Shown here: positions 52,270 to 62,300 of the stretch, piece by piece | How positions within the stretch are numbered: position 1 is the stretch's first letter | Layout of the letters: each line of letters begins with the position of its first letter | From: Anaerolineae bacterium | Lineage (GTDB): Bacteria; Chloroflexota; Anaerolineae; Aggregatilineales; UBA2796 | Direction: 5' to 3' | DNA: 64,000 nt | Assembly: GCA_019637615.1 (NCBI GenBank) | Contig: JAHBVJ010000008.1 | Span: 175,546-239,545, forward strand | Translations under genes and position numbers: made by a program | Notes under the pieces: generated by a model | The model's input: only the letters and a program-made list of their open reading frames with translations | Databases searched by the model: none | What the model was told of the DNA's origin: nothing

Positions 52270-53328
52270 TCAGCGCATCATCACAAAACTGTTCGTGTAG
52301 ACGGTCGTTAAGTCCACGTCCGTCGTCAACTGCCCCATCGCCTTGAGCGTATCGGCGGTGAGTTGCCATGCGGCGGGGTCACTCAGGCCGATCACATCGG
52401 CTTTCCACAAGTCAATCGAATTGGTCAACACGGTCATCTGGAGCGCGTCGTCGGCTTTCAGGTCAGGCACATAGTTACCGTTGGCGGCGATCTCCATCGC
52501 TGCTTTGGGATCGGCAATCGTATCCGCCAGCCCGTGCCGGAGCGCATCCACCATACCGCGTACCAAATTGGCGTTGTCCTTGATGGTGGCTTCATTCGTC
52601 ACCAATCCATTCGAGACAATATTGGCGTAATCGGCAATCGGGATTACACGGACATCCATGCACGCTTTCTTGATGGCTTCTGGTTCATTAGCAATATACA
52701 CAACCGAAGCTTCTACCTGCCCCGCGCAGAAGACAGGCGCAGTATCAAAACCGATGGCCTTCAATTCCTTCAGATCAGATTCCTTCAGCTTGGCGGCGTT
52801 GAGAAGCGCTTGCAGTCCCGTGTAGCTCGCGCCGAACTTGCCGGGGATGCCGACGACTTTGCCCGCCAATTGGGCTGGCTCCTTGATGTCGCTGCTGGCA
52901 GGGACGACGATCCCGACAGGAAATTTTTGATACCAGCGGAAGACGTAGACAACAGGCGCACCCTGAGCGCGTGCCAGAAGCGTTTGTTCGCCGCTAATCA
53001 GACCAAATTGCAGATTGTTGGTGCCAATGCGCGTGAGGCCATCGGTTTCGTTTAGGCTATTTTCCAGTTTGAGGTCAATGCCCGCGTCTTTGAAATAGCC
53101 GCGTTCCATCGCCACATAAATTGGCGCAAACTGCACGTTAGGCACATAACCGAGGAACAGCGTGATCGGTGTCAATTCCGTAGGAGCCGCTTCCGCCGTC
53201 GCGGCTTCAGTGGCTTGGGCGAGTGAATTCGCGGACGAACCGACCAGACTCACGGGAGTCCCCGTGACACACGCCGCCACCAAGGTTAGGGCGAGAAAAG
53301 CAGTCAGAGATTTGACGAAGCGTAGCAT
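52270..53328 (-). CDS. ribY: Riboflavin ABC transporter substrate-binding protein (NMT1/THI5-like)
   Basis: A 352-residue lipoprotein of the NMT1/THI5-like family. The signal peptide ends in LTLVAACVTG, with a lipobox Cys. The mature part begins with the ITLFLGYVPNVQFAPIYVAM signature of ThiY-like binding proteins and has IAGERQ-like motifs such as LISGEQTLLARAQGAPVVYV. RibY of Chloroflexus belongs to this family. Together with a permease gene 46 bp upstream and the FMN riboswitch ahead of both, this fits riboflavin uptake. The substrate is inferred from context rather than from residues. Confidence 0.82.
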   Translation of the reverse strand: MLRFVKSLTAFLALTLVAACVTGTPVSLVGSSANSLAQATEAATAEAAPTELTPITLFLGYVPNVQFAPIYVAMERGYFKDAGIDLKLENSLNETDGLTRIGTNNLQFGLISGEQTLLARAQGAPVVYVFRWYQKFPVGIVVPASSDIKEPAQLAGKVVGIPGKFGASYTGLQALLNAAKLKESDLKELKAIGFDTAPVFCAGQVEASVVYIANEPEAIKKACMDVRVIPIADYANIVSNGLVTNEATIKDNANLVRGMVDALRHGLADTIADPKAAMEIAANGNYVPDLKADDALQMTVLTNSIDLWKADVIGLSDPAAWQLTADTLKAMGQLTTDVDLTTVYTNSFVMMR

Positions 53329-53374
53329 AGCGCTTAGAAACTCCTATAGTGATTACCGAAAAAATGAGGGGCTA

Positions 53375-54181
53375 TTATCGCTGCCAACGCAGCGAATAAC
53401 GCTCGATTTGTGCGACAAGCCAATATAGGCCATAGGCGACGATCATCAACGTGAAGAGGCCAACCATCACGCTCGATTGGTTGAACACGTAGCGCGAATA
53501 GTAGACGAGGTAGCCCAAACCGTGCTCCGCACTGACGCCTTCGCCTACCACTGCCCCGATCACGGCGAGGGTGGTGCTGACCTTCAGGCCGCCGAAGATG
53601 ATCGGCAGCGCGGCGGGAATTTCCAGCTTGGTGAAGGTTTGCCACCATGTGGCGCTCATCAGCCGCATGAATTCGCGTTTGTCGTGATCGATGCTGCGAA
53701 TGGCGACGTTGGTGGTGATCAGCATCGGGAAAAAGACGATCAGGGCGCAGATCAGGCCATTGGTGAACAGACCCGGCCCTAGATAGGTGATGATGATCGG
53801 GGCGACAGCAACGATGGGAATGGCTTGCAGCCCAACCAGATAGGGCAGCACGAGCTTTTCCACCACCGCCACGCGCGACACGCCATAGCCGAGGATGAAA
53901 GCCAGCGACACGCCCATGAAATAGCCGAGCGCGACTTCCGCCAGCGTGGTCGTGATGTGCTGTAACAGCGCGCCGCTGCTGATCATGCTTCCGTAAGCGG
54001 CCAGTACTTCACCCGGCGTGGCACGCATAAAGCCGCCACCATCACGAGTCAGCCACGTCCATAGGCCGAGAGCGACAGCGCCAAGCAAAATGGGCAACAG
54101 CCGACGCAGCCAGACTAATCCGTTGGAGTACACAGGCAAGGTGTGTTTGGGGAATGAACCCTGAATGGTGTGTTGAGCCAT
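53375..54181 (-). CDS. ribX: Riboflavin ABC transporter permease (RibX-like)
   Basis: A 268-residue permease of the ThiX/SsuC type with six membrane helices. The ATPase-binding EAA-like loop is MSATWWQTFTKLEIPAALPI (residues about 165-185). The start at 54181 (MAQHTIQ) gives the usual short cytoplasmic N-terminus; a longer frame from 54244 would add residues unlike the family. It is first in the ribXY operon, behind the riboswitch. No ATPase gene is found near, as has been reported for RibXY systems, so the ATPase is presumably shared. Confidence 0.82.
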   Translation of the reverse strand: MAQHTIQGSFPKHTLPVYSNGLVWLRRLLPILLGAVALGLWTWLTRDGGGFMRATPGEVLAAYGSMISSGALLQHITTTLAEVALGYFMGVSLAFILGYGVSRVAVVEKLVLPYLVGLQAIPIVAVAPIIITYLGPGLFTNGLICALIVFFPMLITTNVAIRSIDHDKREFMRLMSATWWQTFTKLEIPAALPIIFGGLKVSTTLAVIGAVVGEGVSAEHGLGYLVYYSRYVFNQSSVMVGLFTLMIVAYGLYWLVAQIERYSLRWQR

Positions 54182-54328
54182 GAACGCCCCAGTCGATCTG
54201 AATAACCACGGGGCGCACGATGTGGGAATAGCAAAGCCAACCAAGGTCTATCGGCGGACGCCGACTAGGTAGGTTAAAACGCCCTGCCTGCGCGGGAACG
54301 TAATAGAATGGAAAAACACAACTACACG

Positions 54329-54355
54329 TCACTGCGTTCGCAGTGCGCGGATCAT
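54329..54355 (-). other. Short open frame after the FMN riboswitch (possible leader peptide)
   Basis: ATG with GTGGAG 3-4 nt upstream encodes MIRALRTQ and stops at TGA. It lies 24 nt downstream of the riboswitch core and about 150 nt before ribX. A 7-bp hairpin, CACTGCG/CGCAGTG (54330-54345), is nested in it. It may be a translational relay for the riboswitch or a chance frame. Confidence 0.4.
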
Positions 54356-54378
54356 GTTCTCCACTCTGTATATTTCCC

Positions 54379-54526
54379 GCGCCCTCTCCCATCCGGACTG
54401 TAACCGTCGGCTTCGGCTTCTGACCGAATCCACCTTCAGCGAGGCGAACCTCACCTCCGGGTCGCGGGCTTGATGGCGAACCATCCTACCGCCGGTAGAG
54501 ACTTCCACTCTGCCCCGAGGTTTGCA
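54379..54526 (-). promoter_or_regulatory. FMN riboswitch (RFN element)
   Basis: On the minus strand the conserved blocks appear in order: CTCGGGGCAGAGTGGAAGTC, CTACCGGCGGTAGG, AGCCCGCGACCCGG, GGTGGATTCGGTC, GCCGACGGTTACAGTCCGGA and ATGGGAGAGGGCG. These are the RFN signatures, all at the expected spacing. FMN binding would switch off the downstream ribXY genes. It starts only a few bases after the predicted transcription start and lies about 200 nt before ribX, so the mechanism cannot be read with certainty. Confidence 0.95.
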
Positions 54527-54541
54527 CGGTATGTGAATCGA

Positions 54542-54570
54542 ATTATAGCAACTTTCCGCGCGGGATAAAA
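54542..54570 (-). promoter_or_regulatory. Promoter of the riboswitch-ribXY transcript
   Basis: On the minus strand a perfect TATAAT (54542-54547) is preceded, with a 17-bp spacer, by TTTTAT (54565-54570), a weak -35. Transcription would start close to 54535, right before the riboswitch. Confidence 0.65.
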
Positions 54571-54733
54571 TATGCTTTCGTAGGAGATGAGTAAGAATTC
54601 TTATGCCTGTGAGCGCGAAATTTATCTTCGAGGGCGGTTTACCAACGCTTGACCTTCGACAAGATCATGATCAGAGTGTGAACGCTAGAATCTGCTCCGC
54701 AACATCACGTGTATCGGAAGCATAAGGGACATC

Positions 54734-56464
54734 ATGCCTATGTCGGCTAGGGTTGTTCGCACTGCATCGAGTTTATTGTTAGCGGCGTGTGTAGCCTTGA
54801 TTCTGCTGTCCTCACCGAGGCAAGCACAGGGACAAAGTTCGGTCTTCGCGGAGGCCATCAACGAGGCCAATGTCCGCACGGGGCCGGGGCTGGAATATAC
54901 ACCCATCACCAAGATCACGGCGGGCACGCGCTATCCAGTAGTCGGGCGCAGTGCGTTGTATCCGTGGGTACTGATTCAGGTGACGGATGCGCAGCAAGGC
55001 TGGGTATTCCGGGATTTAGTGCGGATCATCGGTATCGAGAACAATATCCCGTATACCGAAGTGACCTTCGACCTCAGCCCGACGCAACCGCCAGCCGTGG
55101 AAGCGACCAGTACGACAGGCGATACGGCTGGTGCATCATCTGAAGAAGCGCCAACGGCTACAGCTACCCAACAATACGACGTGATGATCGAAGCACAAGG
55201 CGAGTTGAACGTGCGCTACGGCCCCGGCACGGAATATCCACGCATCGGGGTTTTGCAGGCGGGAGATCGTTATCCCGTCACGCGGCGGCATACGCAATTC
55301 CCGTGGGTGGAGATCGCGTATCCCAACGTCGCAGGCGGCTTTGGATGGGTATACATCGAAGCCGTGAAGATCATCGGCAACCTGAACAGCGTACCAGCGA
55401 CCAGCATGATCGACTTCGGCTACCCCGTGCTGACGCCAACGCAACCGATGGTAGTTACCAGCAGCGCGCCGTGGACGGCAACCGCGCCAGCCGCACCACC
55501 GAAACCGCTGATCGGCGTGAGCAACAATATCTATGATCTGATGCTGTCGCAGCAGTTTGATCCCGGTACTTCGCGGCAAGGCGCGGTGTTCATCCTTGAT
55601 TTGCAGACGGGCGAGAGCATCTCTTTGAACCCCAATGTGGCTTACAGCGGCATGAGTTTGATCAAGATTCCGGTGATGATTTCATTTTTCCGCAAGCTCA
55701 AAACGACGCTTACCCTAGAGGAGGCGCAAAAAGTCGCTGAGATGATAGTGTGCAGCGAGAATTTGGCGTCGAATTACGTGCTGCGTTTGTTGGGCGATGG
55801 AAGCGAGTATCGCGGCGCGGAATACGTTACCGAGATGATGCGCCAATTAGGGATCAAGAATACCTTCTTGGTGGGGCCGTTTTTCGTGGGTAAGGTCGAA
55901 GGCCAACCCACCGCCACCGTCGAGCCAGTGGGGACGCTCAAAACGGAAGCCAATCAGCAGATCACTGATCCTGATCCGTTCAATCAGGCGACACCCGCCG
56001 ATCTGGGCTGGATGCTTAGCGCTTTGTACTACTGCGCGCTGAATGGCAGCGGGCCGCTCACCAGCACCTTCCCCGGCGACATCACCATGACGGAATGCCG
56101 CCAGATGGTGCGGATGATGCGCTCGAACCATGTATCAGCGCTGATCGGCGGCGGGCTGCCCGCAGATGTGCCATTGGCGCGCAAATATGGCTGGGTGGAC
56201 GAAGTTCATGGTGATGCGGCGTTGGTGTCAACACCGGGCGGCGATTACGTGCTCGTCGTCATGCTGCGCAATAAGACATGGCTCGATTACGATCAGTCGT
56301 TCCCACTCATCGCAGAAATCTCGCGCTTGGTCTACAATCATTACAATCCGAGCACGGCGCTGGCACAAACACATTCTGAATCCGTGCCTGCCTGTTCGCT
56401 GGATACAATTGATTCGGGTTTATTCGCGGATATTCTGTCCGGAGATGTACCTGCGATCAAATAA
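54734..56464 (+). CDS. Secreted protein with two SH3 domains and a class A beta-lactamase-type fold
   Basis: A 576-residue exported protein. The signal peptide (LLLAACVALILLSS) is followed by two bacterial SH3 domains (about 40-105 with NEANVRTGPGLEYTPITKI, and about 150-220 with GELNVRYGPGTEYPRIGVL), a Pro/Thr-rich linker and a serine-hydrolase domain (about 270-540). The latter keeps SLIK (about residue 306, SxxK), SEN in IVCSENLASNYV (SDN-like) and KYGW (KTG-like), the three beta-lactamase/PBP motifs. It is probably a cell-wall-bound peptidase or esterase rather than a resistance enzyme. AGGGA precedes the ATG. Confidence 0.86.
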   Translation: MPMSARVVRTASSLLLAACVALILLSSPRQAQGQSSVFAEAINEANVRTGPGLEYTPITKITAGTRYPVVGRSALYPWVLIQVTDAQQGWVFRDLVRIIGIENNIPYTEVTFDLSPTQPPAVEATSTTGDTAGASSEEAPTATATQQYDVMIEAQGELNVRYGPGTEYPRIGVLQAGDRYPVTRRHTQFPWVEIAYPNVAGGFGWVYIEAVKIIGNLNSVPATSMIDFGYPVLTPTQPMVVTSSAPWTATAPAAPPKPLIGVSNNIYDLMLSQQFDPGTSRQGAVFILDLQTGESISLNPNVAYSGMSLIKIPVMISFFRKLKTTLTLEEAQKVAEMIVCSENLASNYVLRLLGDGSEYRGAEYVTEMMRQLGIKNTFLVGPFFVGKVEGQPTATVEPVGTLKTEANQQITDPDPFNQATPADLGWMLSALYYCALNGSGPLTSTFPGDITMTECRQMVRMMRSNHVSALIGGGLPADVPLARKYGWVDEVHGDAALVSTPGGDYVLVVMLRNKTWLDYDQSFPLIAEISRLVYNHYNPSTALAQTHSESVPACSLDTIDSGLFADILSGDVPAIK

Positions 56465-56502
56465 CTTGATGGTGAAGACGCGCCTCCATAGAGTTTAATA
56501 CG

Positions 56503-57666
56503 ATGATCTACGATGCAATTGTGGTCGGTTCTGGTCCCGGCGGCGCAATCGCGGCTGCTACGCTTGCCCAACGCGGCAAGTCCGTCCTGTTGGTTGACCG
56601 TCAGTCCTTCCCCCGCGATAAAGTGTGCGGCGATGGTCTGCCGGGTAACGTGATGGAAATGCTGATTAAGGAACTCGGCATTGATATTCAAAAAGCGGGG
56701 TTGAAGTATCAGCAGATTTACGGGATCGATATGGTCGCGCCATCGGGCAGTACGCTGCTGGTGCGTGAAAAGCCGAGCGCCTATTATTCGATGGTGTCGC
56801 CGCGCTATCACTTCGACAATATGCTGCACCAGTATGCGTTGAGCAAAGGCGCACACTTCGAGGTGATGGATGTGGACGCGCCGTTGTATTCGAAAGACGG
56901 CAATCAGGTCATCGGCATCGTGCAGCGGCAGGGCAAAACGCTGATCGAGCATGAAGCCCGCATCGTGATCGCCGCTGATGGCGTATCCTCCGCTGTCACT
57001 CGCAGTTTGCGCGGGCGCGTGGCTGATCCCGCCGAAACTGCCGTTGCCATTCGTGCTTATGCGCGGCTCAAGCGTCCGCTACGACCTGATCCGACTGTGT
57101 ACTTCAAGTATCTGCTCGATCTTGTCCCCGGTTACGCGTGGATTTTCCCCACGGCGCGCGATCAGGTGAACGTCGGCTTGGGGTTGTTCGATCAAGAGAT
57201 GTACAAACGGCGCGGCAAGAGTCTGAAAGAACTCCTCAACGAATTTAGCGACGCCATCCAAAATGAATTCCCCCTAGAGATCGAGCCGGGGACGCTCAAA
57301 TCGTGGCCCATCCCCGTGTGGACAAGCCAAGACAGCCGTGTCGTAAAAGGTGTGTATCTGGTCGGTGACGCGGGGCGCTTCGTGGATGCGCTGACGGGCG
57401 GTGGCATTTATCCCGCGATGGTCACCGGACAGTTGGCGGGTCAGGCCGCATCCCGACAGCTTGAGGGGATGCACCCCGCCGCCGCCGCCGCTATGTACGA
57501 TGCTGGCTGGCGTAAGGGCATCGGCAAGAGTTTGCAACGGTTGCTATGGGTGCAACACTGGATCGGGTCGAAACCATCCGTGTTCAACGCGATCTTTAAC
57601 GTGGCGAACGCGGTGCCACCTTTGCGGAGCACGCTGCTGACGGGGTTGGCAGGGCAGCATAGTTAG
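56503..57666 (+). CDS. Geranylgeranyl reductase family FAD-dependent oxidoreductase
   Basis: A 387-residue flavoprotein of the geranylgeranyl-reductase (GGR) superfamily, which saturates isoprenoid double bonds or acts on related lipids or quinones. The FAD-binding start is YDAIVVGSGPGGAIAAATLA (GxGxxG), followed by CGDGLPGNVMEML with the family Cys-Gly-Asp-Gly motif. The second FAD contact is GVYLVGDAGRFVDALTGGGI. In archaea and some bacteria relatives act in membrane-lipid saturation. The gene follows the SH3-protein gene by 38 bp on the same strand. Its stop codon lies in the first unit of the downstream heptamer repeat. Confidence 0.9.
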   Translation: MIYDAIVVGSGPGGAIAAATLAQRGKSVLLVDRQSFPRDKVCGDGLPGNVMEMLIKELGIDIQKAGLKYQQIYGIDMVAPSGSTLLVREKPSAYYSMVSPRYHFDNMLHQYALSKGAHFEVMDVDAPLYSKDGNQVIGIVQRQGKTLIEHEARIVIAADGVSSAVTRSLRGRVADPAETAVAIRAYARLKRPLRPDPTVYFKYLLDLVPGYAWIFPTARDQVNVGLGLFDQEMYKRRGKSLKELLNEFSDAIQNEFPLEIEPGTLKSWPIPVWTSQDSRVVKGVYLVGDAGRFVDALTGGGIYPAMVTGQLAGQAASRQLEGMHPAAAAAMYDAGWRKGIGKSLQRLLWVQHWIGSKPSVFNAIFNVANAVPPLRSTLLTGLAGQHS

Positions 57667-57704
57667 TGCTTAGTGCTTAGTGCTTAGTGCTTAGTGCTTA
57701 GTGC
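57663..57704 (+). repeat. Heptamer repeat, perfect (TTAGTGC)6, copy 5
   Basis: Six perfect tandem units of seven bases, TTAGTGC, the longest uniform array of the family. The first unit contains the TAG stop codon of the oxidoreductase gene. Confidence 0.9.
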
Positions 57705-57767
57705 TTAAAGAGCGTAGATGTGGTCGGATATGGCGTCAAGCGGTGAGTAGAGTAACTGAGGGATGAC

Positions 57768-57983
57768 ATGGCTGAGAACGATTGGCTGGAAGACCTGTGG
57801 GATAACATCCTGAGCGAAGACGCGGTTCGAATCTTGGCGAAGTGGCGCGAACTGAGCGAAGAAGATCAGCTTGCGATCTGGGAGCACCTAAACAAGATGA
57901 GCACAGAAGACGGTTGGGCAGATGTCCAGCGCGATTCTGCACAGGCAGCTATCAACGCGCTCAAGGCGGCGGGTGAACGCTAA
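57768..57983 (+). CDS. Small hypothetical acidic helical protein
   Basis: A 71-residue acidic protein, helical throughout (LEDLWDNILSEDAVRILAKW, EEDQLAIWEHLNKMSTEDGW). I do not recognise a family. GAGGG lies 5 nt before the ATG, which supports translation. It lies between the oxidoreductase gene and a 330-bp intergenic region. Confidence 0.65.
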   Translation: MAENDWLEDLWDNILSEDAVRILAKWRELSEEDQLAIWEHLNKMSTEDGWADVQRDSAQAAINALKAAGER

Positions 57984-58317
57984 CCCCGCACCGCTTTACT
58001 TTCTGCTGAAATATAAATTTTGTATAAAGATAGGCTTGTGATACCCCCAATATGCATTTGTTATCAATAATTCTTCCTCAATGCTCTACACTATGAGCAA
58101 TCAACGTGTCTAACTGAGCGTAGAAACACTCGTCACGCACCATTCGGATCGACCTTCCTTCAACATCGCACTCCAGCCGATCCGAGGGCTAGACTTTCGT
58201 ATCCGTCCAAGTATGGTTAGCCAGACCTTATGCTGTGCTGATTCATCACAGCGGGATGCACCGTTTTTATCGCGAACGCTCATCCAGAGTGCGTTAAGAG
58301 ATAAAGGATTGCAGACC
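57984..58317. other. Intergenic region, no gene seen
   Basis: About 330 bp. The first 100 bases are AT-rich, with TATAAA near 58013 (on the plus strand) and no clear -35. The rest shows no RNA or repeat that I can identify. A frame from 58213 could extend the next gene upstream, but it has no ribosome site and does not fit the receiver family. Confidence 0.4.
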
Positions 58318-58734
58318 ATGCGACTTGCTAACAAGCGTATATTCGTCGTCGGAGATGATGCCCAACATAATGCGGCGATTCGAATGCTGCTCGGTCAACA
58401 CAGAGTCACGCTCAGGGTGGAAGGATTTGACGGCGAAACGATGACGCGGCGGAATGTGGCGTGGCCTGCCGACCTAATTCTGCTTGATCCGATGTGCGCC
58501 GATTTGGCGACGCGATCAGACATGTTCTTCAACATTTTGCGCGCTGTACGTCGTACGCCTGCGCTGGCGGCTGTGCCTGCCGTCGCCATGTCTTGTGCAG
58601 AACCTGCTATGTTAATCCCCTCCCTGCGCGAAGTTGGTTATCGGGGCTTTTTGCGCAAGCCGTTGAACTGTGCCAATTTCGCTAATCAGATCGCGGATAT
58701 TTTGGACGGCAAACAAGTGTGGGAATATCGCTAG
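58318..58734 (+). CDS. Response-regulator receiver-like protein
   Basis: A 138-residue stand-alone receiver domain. RIFVVGDDAQHNAAIRMLL holds the acidic pair, ADLILLDPMCADLATRSDMF the phosphorylated Asp, and GFLRKPLNCANFANQI the conserved Lys; the Ser/Thr position reads VAMSCAEP. So the core is complete but the first acidic pair is slightly shifted. Start 58318 is preferred over 58213 for family fit, with AAAGGA about 11 nt upstream. Its partner kinase is not adjacent. Confidence 0.8.
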   Translation: MRLANKRIFVVGDDAQHNAAIRMLLGQHRVTLRVEGFDGETMTRRNVAWPADLILLDPMCADLATRSDMFFNILRAVRRTPALAAVPAVAMSCAEPAMLIPSLREVGYRGFLRKPLNCANFANQIADILDGKQVWEYR

Positions 58735-58796
58735 TTAGTCAACGCGCGTGTCCGCGTTTGCTGAACTCCCTTGCCCATCGCTCCTAACCACTATCC

Positions 58797-59249
58797 TCAT
58801 TTCAACACCTGTTTATTCGTCACATCAGGGTCATTCGTGGTGGGTGGATTGGCGCTCTTGCCGATGTTTGCCGCATTCGCATCAATGACGTTCTTATTGG
58901 TCGCATCGGGGTTAGGGACGTTACCCACGCGCTTGGGGCCGGTCTTATCTGCTAGTTCGCTGATCTTGTTGAGGTCTAGCTGACGTGCCGTCGGTTCCTC
59001 ATCATCAATATCTGCCGGCGTGGTATGCAGTTTCATCTCTACCGTAGGCATTGAGTTCGATCCGGTCTGTGTTTTGCGCGGCACAAGCAAACTGGCATCG
59101 CTGGCAAGAGGAAAATAGAACTTCGGAGGCCATGTGTGTGTTGGTTCGGCTTTTGGCTGCGGGCGCAGTCCAACGGCGATCACACCAAGGCTGATGATCC
59201 CAAGCACAATAGCGATCCCAAGCAGCACGTTAAGCGTCGTTGGATCCAT
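58797..59249 (-). CDS. Hypothetical single-pass membrane protein with Asn/Pro-rich tail
   Basis: About 150 residues. One membrane helix (LLGIAIVLGIISLGVIAVGL) is followed by a hydrophilic stretch with low-complexity Asn/Pro/Thr character (NPDATNKNVIDANAANIGKS). No family is recognised. The start at 59249 is set by GGGGGA 5-6 nt upstream; M1 at 59261 lies within that site. It is transcribed divergently from the cyclase gene. Confidence 0.62.
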   Translation of the reverse strand: MDPTTLNVLLGIAIVLGIISLGVIAVGLRPQPKAEPTHTWPPKFYFPLASDASLLVPRKTQTGSNSMPTVEMKLHTTPADIDDEEPTARQLDLNKISELADKTGPKRVGNVPNPDATNKNVIDANAANIGKSANPPTTNDPDVTNKQVLK

Positions 59250-59346
59250 GAAGTCCCCCATAATCTATTCGTGTTTATTTTACGGTCGGACAACCTCGAA
59301 AGTCAAACAATGTGTTTGAGCCACCACGCATGTTAAAATAGACCTT

Positions 59347-62300
59347 ATGCTGAAACCACAAGAACTGCTTCACCTGTTTGGGCCTTACTTACCCACTGAT
59401 CGCTTCCGTACGATCTTGCGGGCGGAGGATTTGCCTGCGGAACAGCACGGCGCGGCGATGCTGGTGGATATGTCCGGGTTTAGCGAGATGACGATGCAGC
59501 TCGTCACCCAATTCGGATCGCAGCGAGCGGGCGATGAACTCAAACGCCGCTTGAATCCGATCTTAGAGGCCATCGCGGGGCAAGTATTTCAGTATGGCGG
59601 CAGCGTGATCCACTTCGCGGGAGATGGCTTTACCGCGTGGTTTGACGACAACTTTACACAATCTGCCAGCCCGCCGAATACCCCGATCCCCGGCGTTGTG
59701 CGTGCCCTCGCTGCGGGACGCGAGATGCAAGGTCTGATGCGGCTGCTGCGCGGGCTGCGGCTTAAAGTGGGAATCGCGGCGGGCGTCGGCAAGCGGTATG
59801 TGGTCGGGCGAGCCGAGTATGGTCTGATGGATGTCTTGGCTGGCCCAGCGGCGGTCGCTTCCGTCAGCTTAACCGGTGAGATGACGCCTGATCAGGTGCT
59901 CTTACATGCGAATTCACTCGCCAGCGTGCCAATGTCCGAGATTAAGGCCACCATGACAGAGTCCGGTCATGCTATCGTGCATGAGATCAGCGATGCGCTT
60001 GCCACTGCCGCGCGGCAGTATCGTTGGTCAGCATGGCAACCGGAATCCGACATCGAACAGATCGTGGAAACGCTGCGACCCTTCATTCCACCTACGCTGC
60101 GGGAACAGGTGGAGCATGGTTTCGGCAATTATGTAGGCGAGTTACGGCACGCGCTGCCGATGTTTATCCGCTTCGCGCAATCCGTCGGAGAAGGCAACAC
60201 CGAGCAAGACGGGCTAAATCAGTACGTCACCACCGTGCAAACAGTGCTAAATGAATTAGGCGGTCGCTTGGTATCGGTGGAGGTCGGGGACAAAGGACAT
60301 ACGATCTTCGTAGTCTTCGGAGCGTCCGTCACCTACGGCGATGATGCCGTGCGTGCCATCATGTCAGCCTTCCGGCTGCGAGACATCGGCAGCGCGATCC
60401 CGACCATTCAGGCACAATCCTTCGGGATTAGTCGTGGGCTGCTGTATTCCGGCGTAGTGGGCGGCGAAGTACGGCATGAGTACAGCACGATTGGCGACGA
60501 GACGAACATCGCTGCACGCTTGATGAACGCAGCAGCAGACGGGCAAATCTTGACGACCTCAGCGGTGCGCAAAGAAGCCCGCAAGCGCGTAGCATTCCAA
60601 GAGCTGCCGTCGATTCCGATAAAAGGACGTTCGGAGCCGCTGCCCATCGCTGAACCGAAAACGCTGCGCAAACTCGTCTCGCGCCGGATGCACACTGGCA
60701 TCATGGTAGGGCGGCAAGCGGAAATGACGCAATTCCGCAAATTATTGAGTGATGTCACCAGCGGCTATCCACAAATTTTGCGCATCGAAGGCCATGCGGG
60801 GATTGGCAAGAGCCGCTTTTTACTGGAGGCAGCGCGTTACGCAGAAGGTCATGGTTACCGCGTGTGTGGGGGGTATTGCAGTAGCACAGGGCGCAACCTA
60901 CCATATTTCGCATGGCACGATCTACTGGTCAGCCTGTTGAGGCTCAATTTAAACGACAGTACGGAAGCCGCCATCCGTCAACTTACCGCCGTGGTAGAAA
61001 CCTTGAACCCTGAATGGTTGCCGCGTTTGCCACTGCTGAATGATATTTTGCAGATATCGATCCCGGAAACTACCCTCACCACCAACTACGATGAACGCGG
61101 ACGCAGCCAAGCCGTCATGACGCTAGTTACCGATCTGATTCTGGAGACCGCCCACCATGATCCGTTGTTGTTGAGCATCGAAGATACCCAATGGCTGGAT
61201 GAAGTCTCCGAATCCTTAGCCGTCGATCTGGCGCGGCGCTTAATGATGGAAGCGGTGCCCGTGATGTTTATCCTCATCCACCGCTCGATCAGCGAAGTTG
61301 ACCATCCGCTGACCATCCTCCGAACGCTGGACGATCTTCCGATCCACACGCGCTTGGGTATCAACGAACTGAGCGAGGCTGAAGTTCACGGGCTGATCGA
61401 ACAGTATTTGCAGGCGGCGGCTTCTCTTGAACTCTCGCAGTTTGCCTACGAGCGCACACAGGGCAATCCTTTTTTCATTCAAGAGCTGCTGGATACGCTG
61501 ATTGAGACCAAGATTATCATGACCAGCGGCGCTAAGGTCTATATCAATTTGCCGCTGGCGGAAGTGAATCTCCCACAGACGATTCAAGGACTGATTCAGG
61601 CGCGCATTGATCGGTTGGAAGAATTAGATAAATTGGTGCTGAAAGTCGCCGCCGTGATCGGGCGCGACTTCCAGATCGCCGTCCTGCGCGAGAGTTTGCC
61701 AGTTCCGATGCAGCCATCTGAACTGCATGATCGGATTCAGGTCTTGGTCAGGCGCGATTTCATCACACCGATCAGCGAAGGCAACGCGCAGTATTACCAG
61801 TTCAAACGCGTGGTAGCGCAAGAAGTTGCCTATCAGACAGTACCGTTTTCGCAGCGTCGCCAGCTGCATCAGGCCGTGGCGACCGCCTTGCAGCACTTCG
61901 ATCCCGACGCGGTGGAGTCACTGGCGTACCAGTATGCACAAGCCGGTGATGACGCGAATTCGCAGCATTTCCTGTTACTAGCCGGACAAAAAGCATTCCG
62001 AGAATATGCCCCGCAGTCCGCGCTGGTATATTTCTCGCAAGCCTACGACCTGACCCGTAACGACGAGACACGCGCCGCCATCATTATCAGCCAGTTGGAA
62101 GTTTTGGAGCGAATCGGAGATGCGCGCGGGATCGAGCAGCAAGTTGTGCTGCTGCGACGGTTGGCGGATCGCAACCAGCGGCAAGATTGGCTGACTTTGG
62201 TGCATCTGTATCAGGCGCACGCAGATATTCAGACGAGCGCGTGGCAAGCTGCCATCGAATCGGCGCAGGTGGCAGCGGATTTCGCAATGCAGCTCGAAGA

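Noticed and set aside
54734..56464. Antibiotic-resistance beta-lactamase
   Set aside because: The SxxK, SEN and KYG motifs are present, but two SH3 domains, the long linker and the length point to a cell-wall-associated hydrolase rather than a resistance enzyme.
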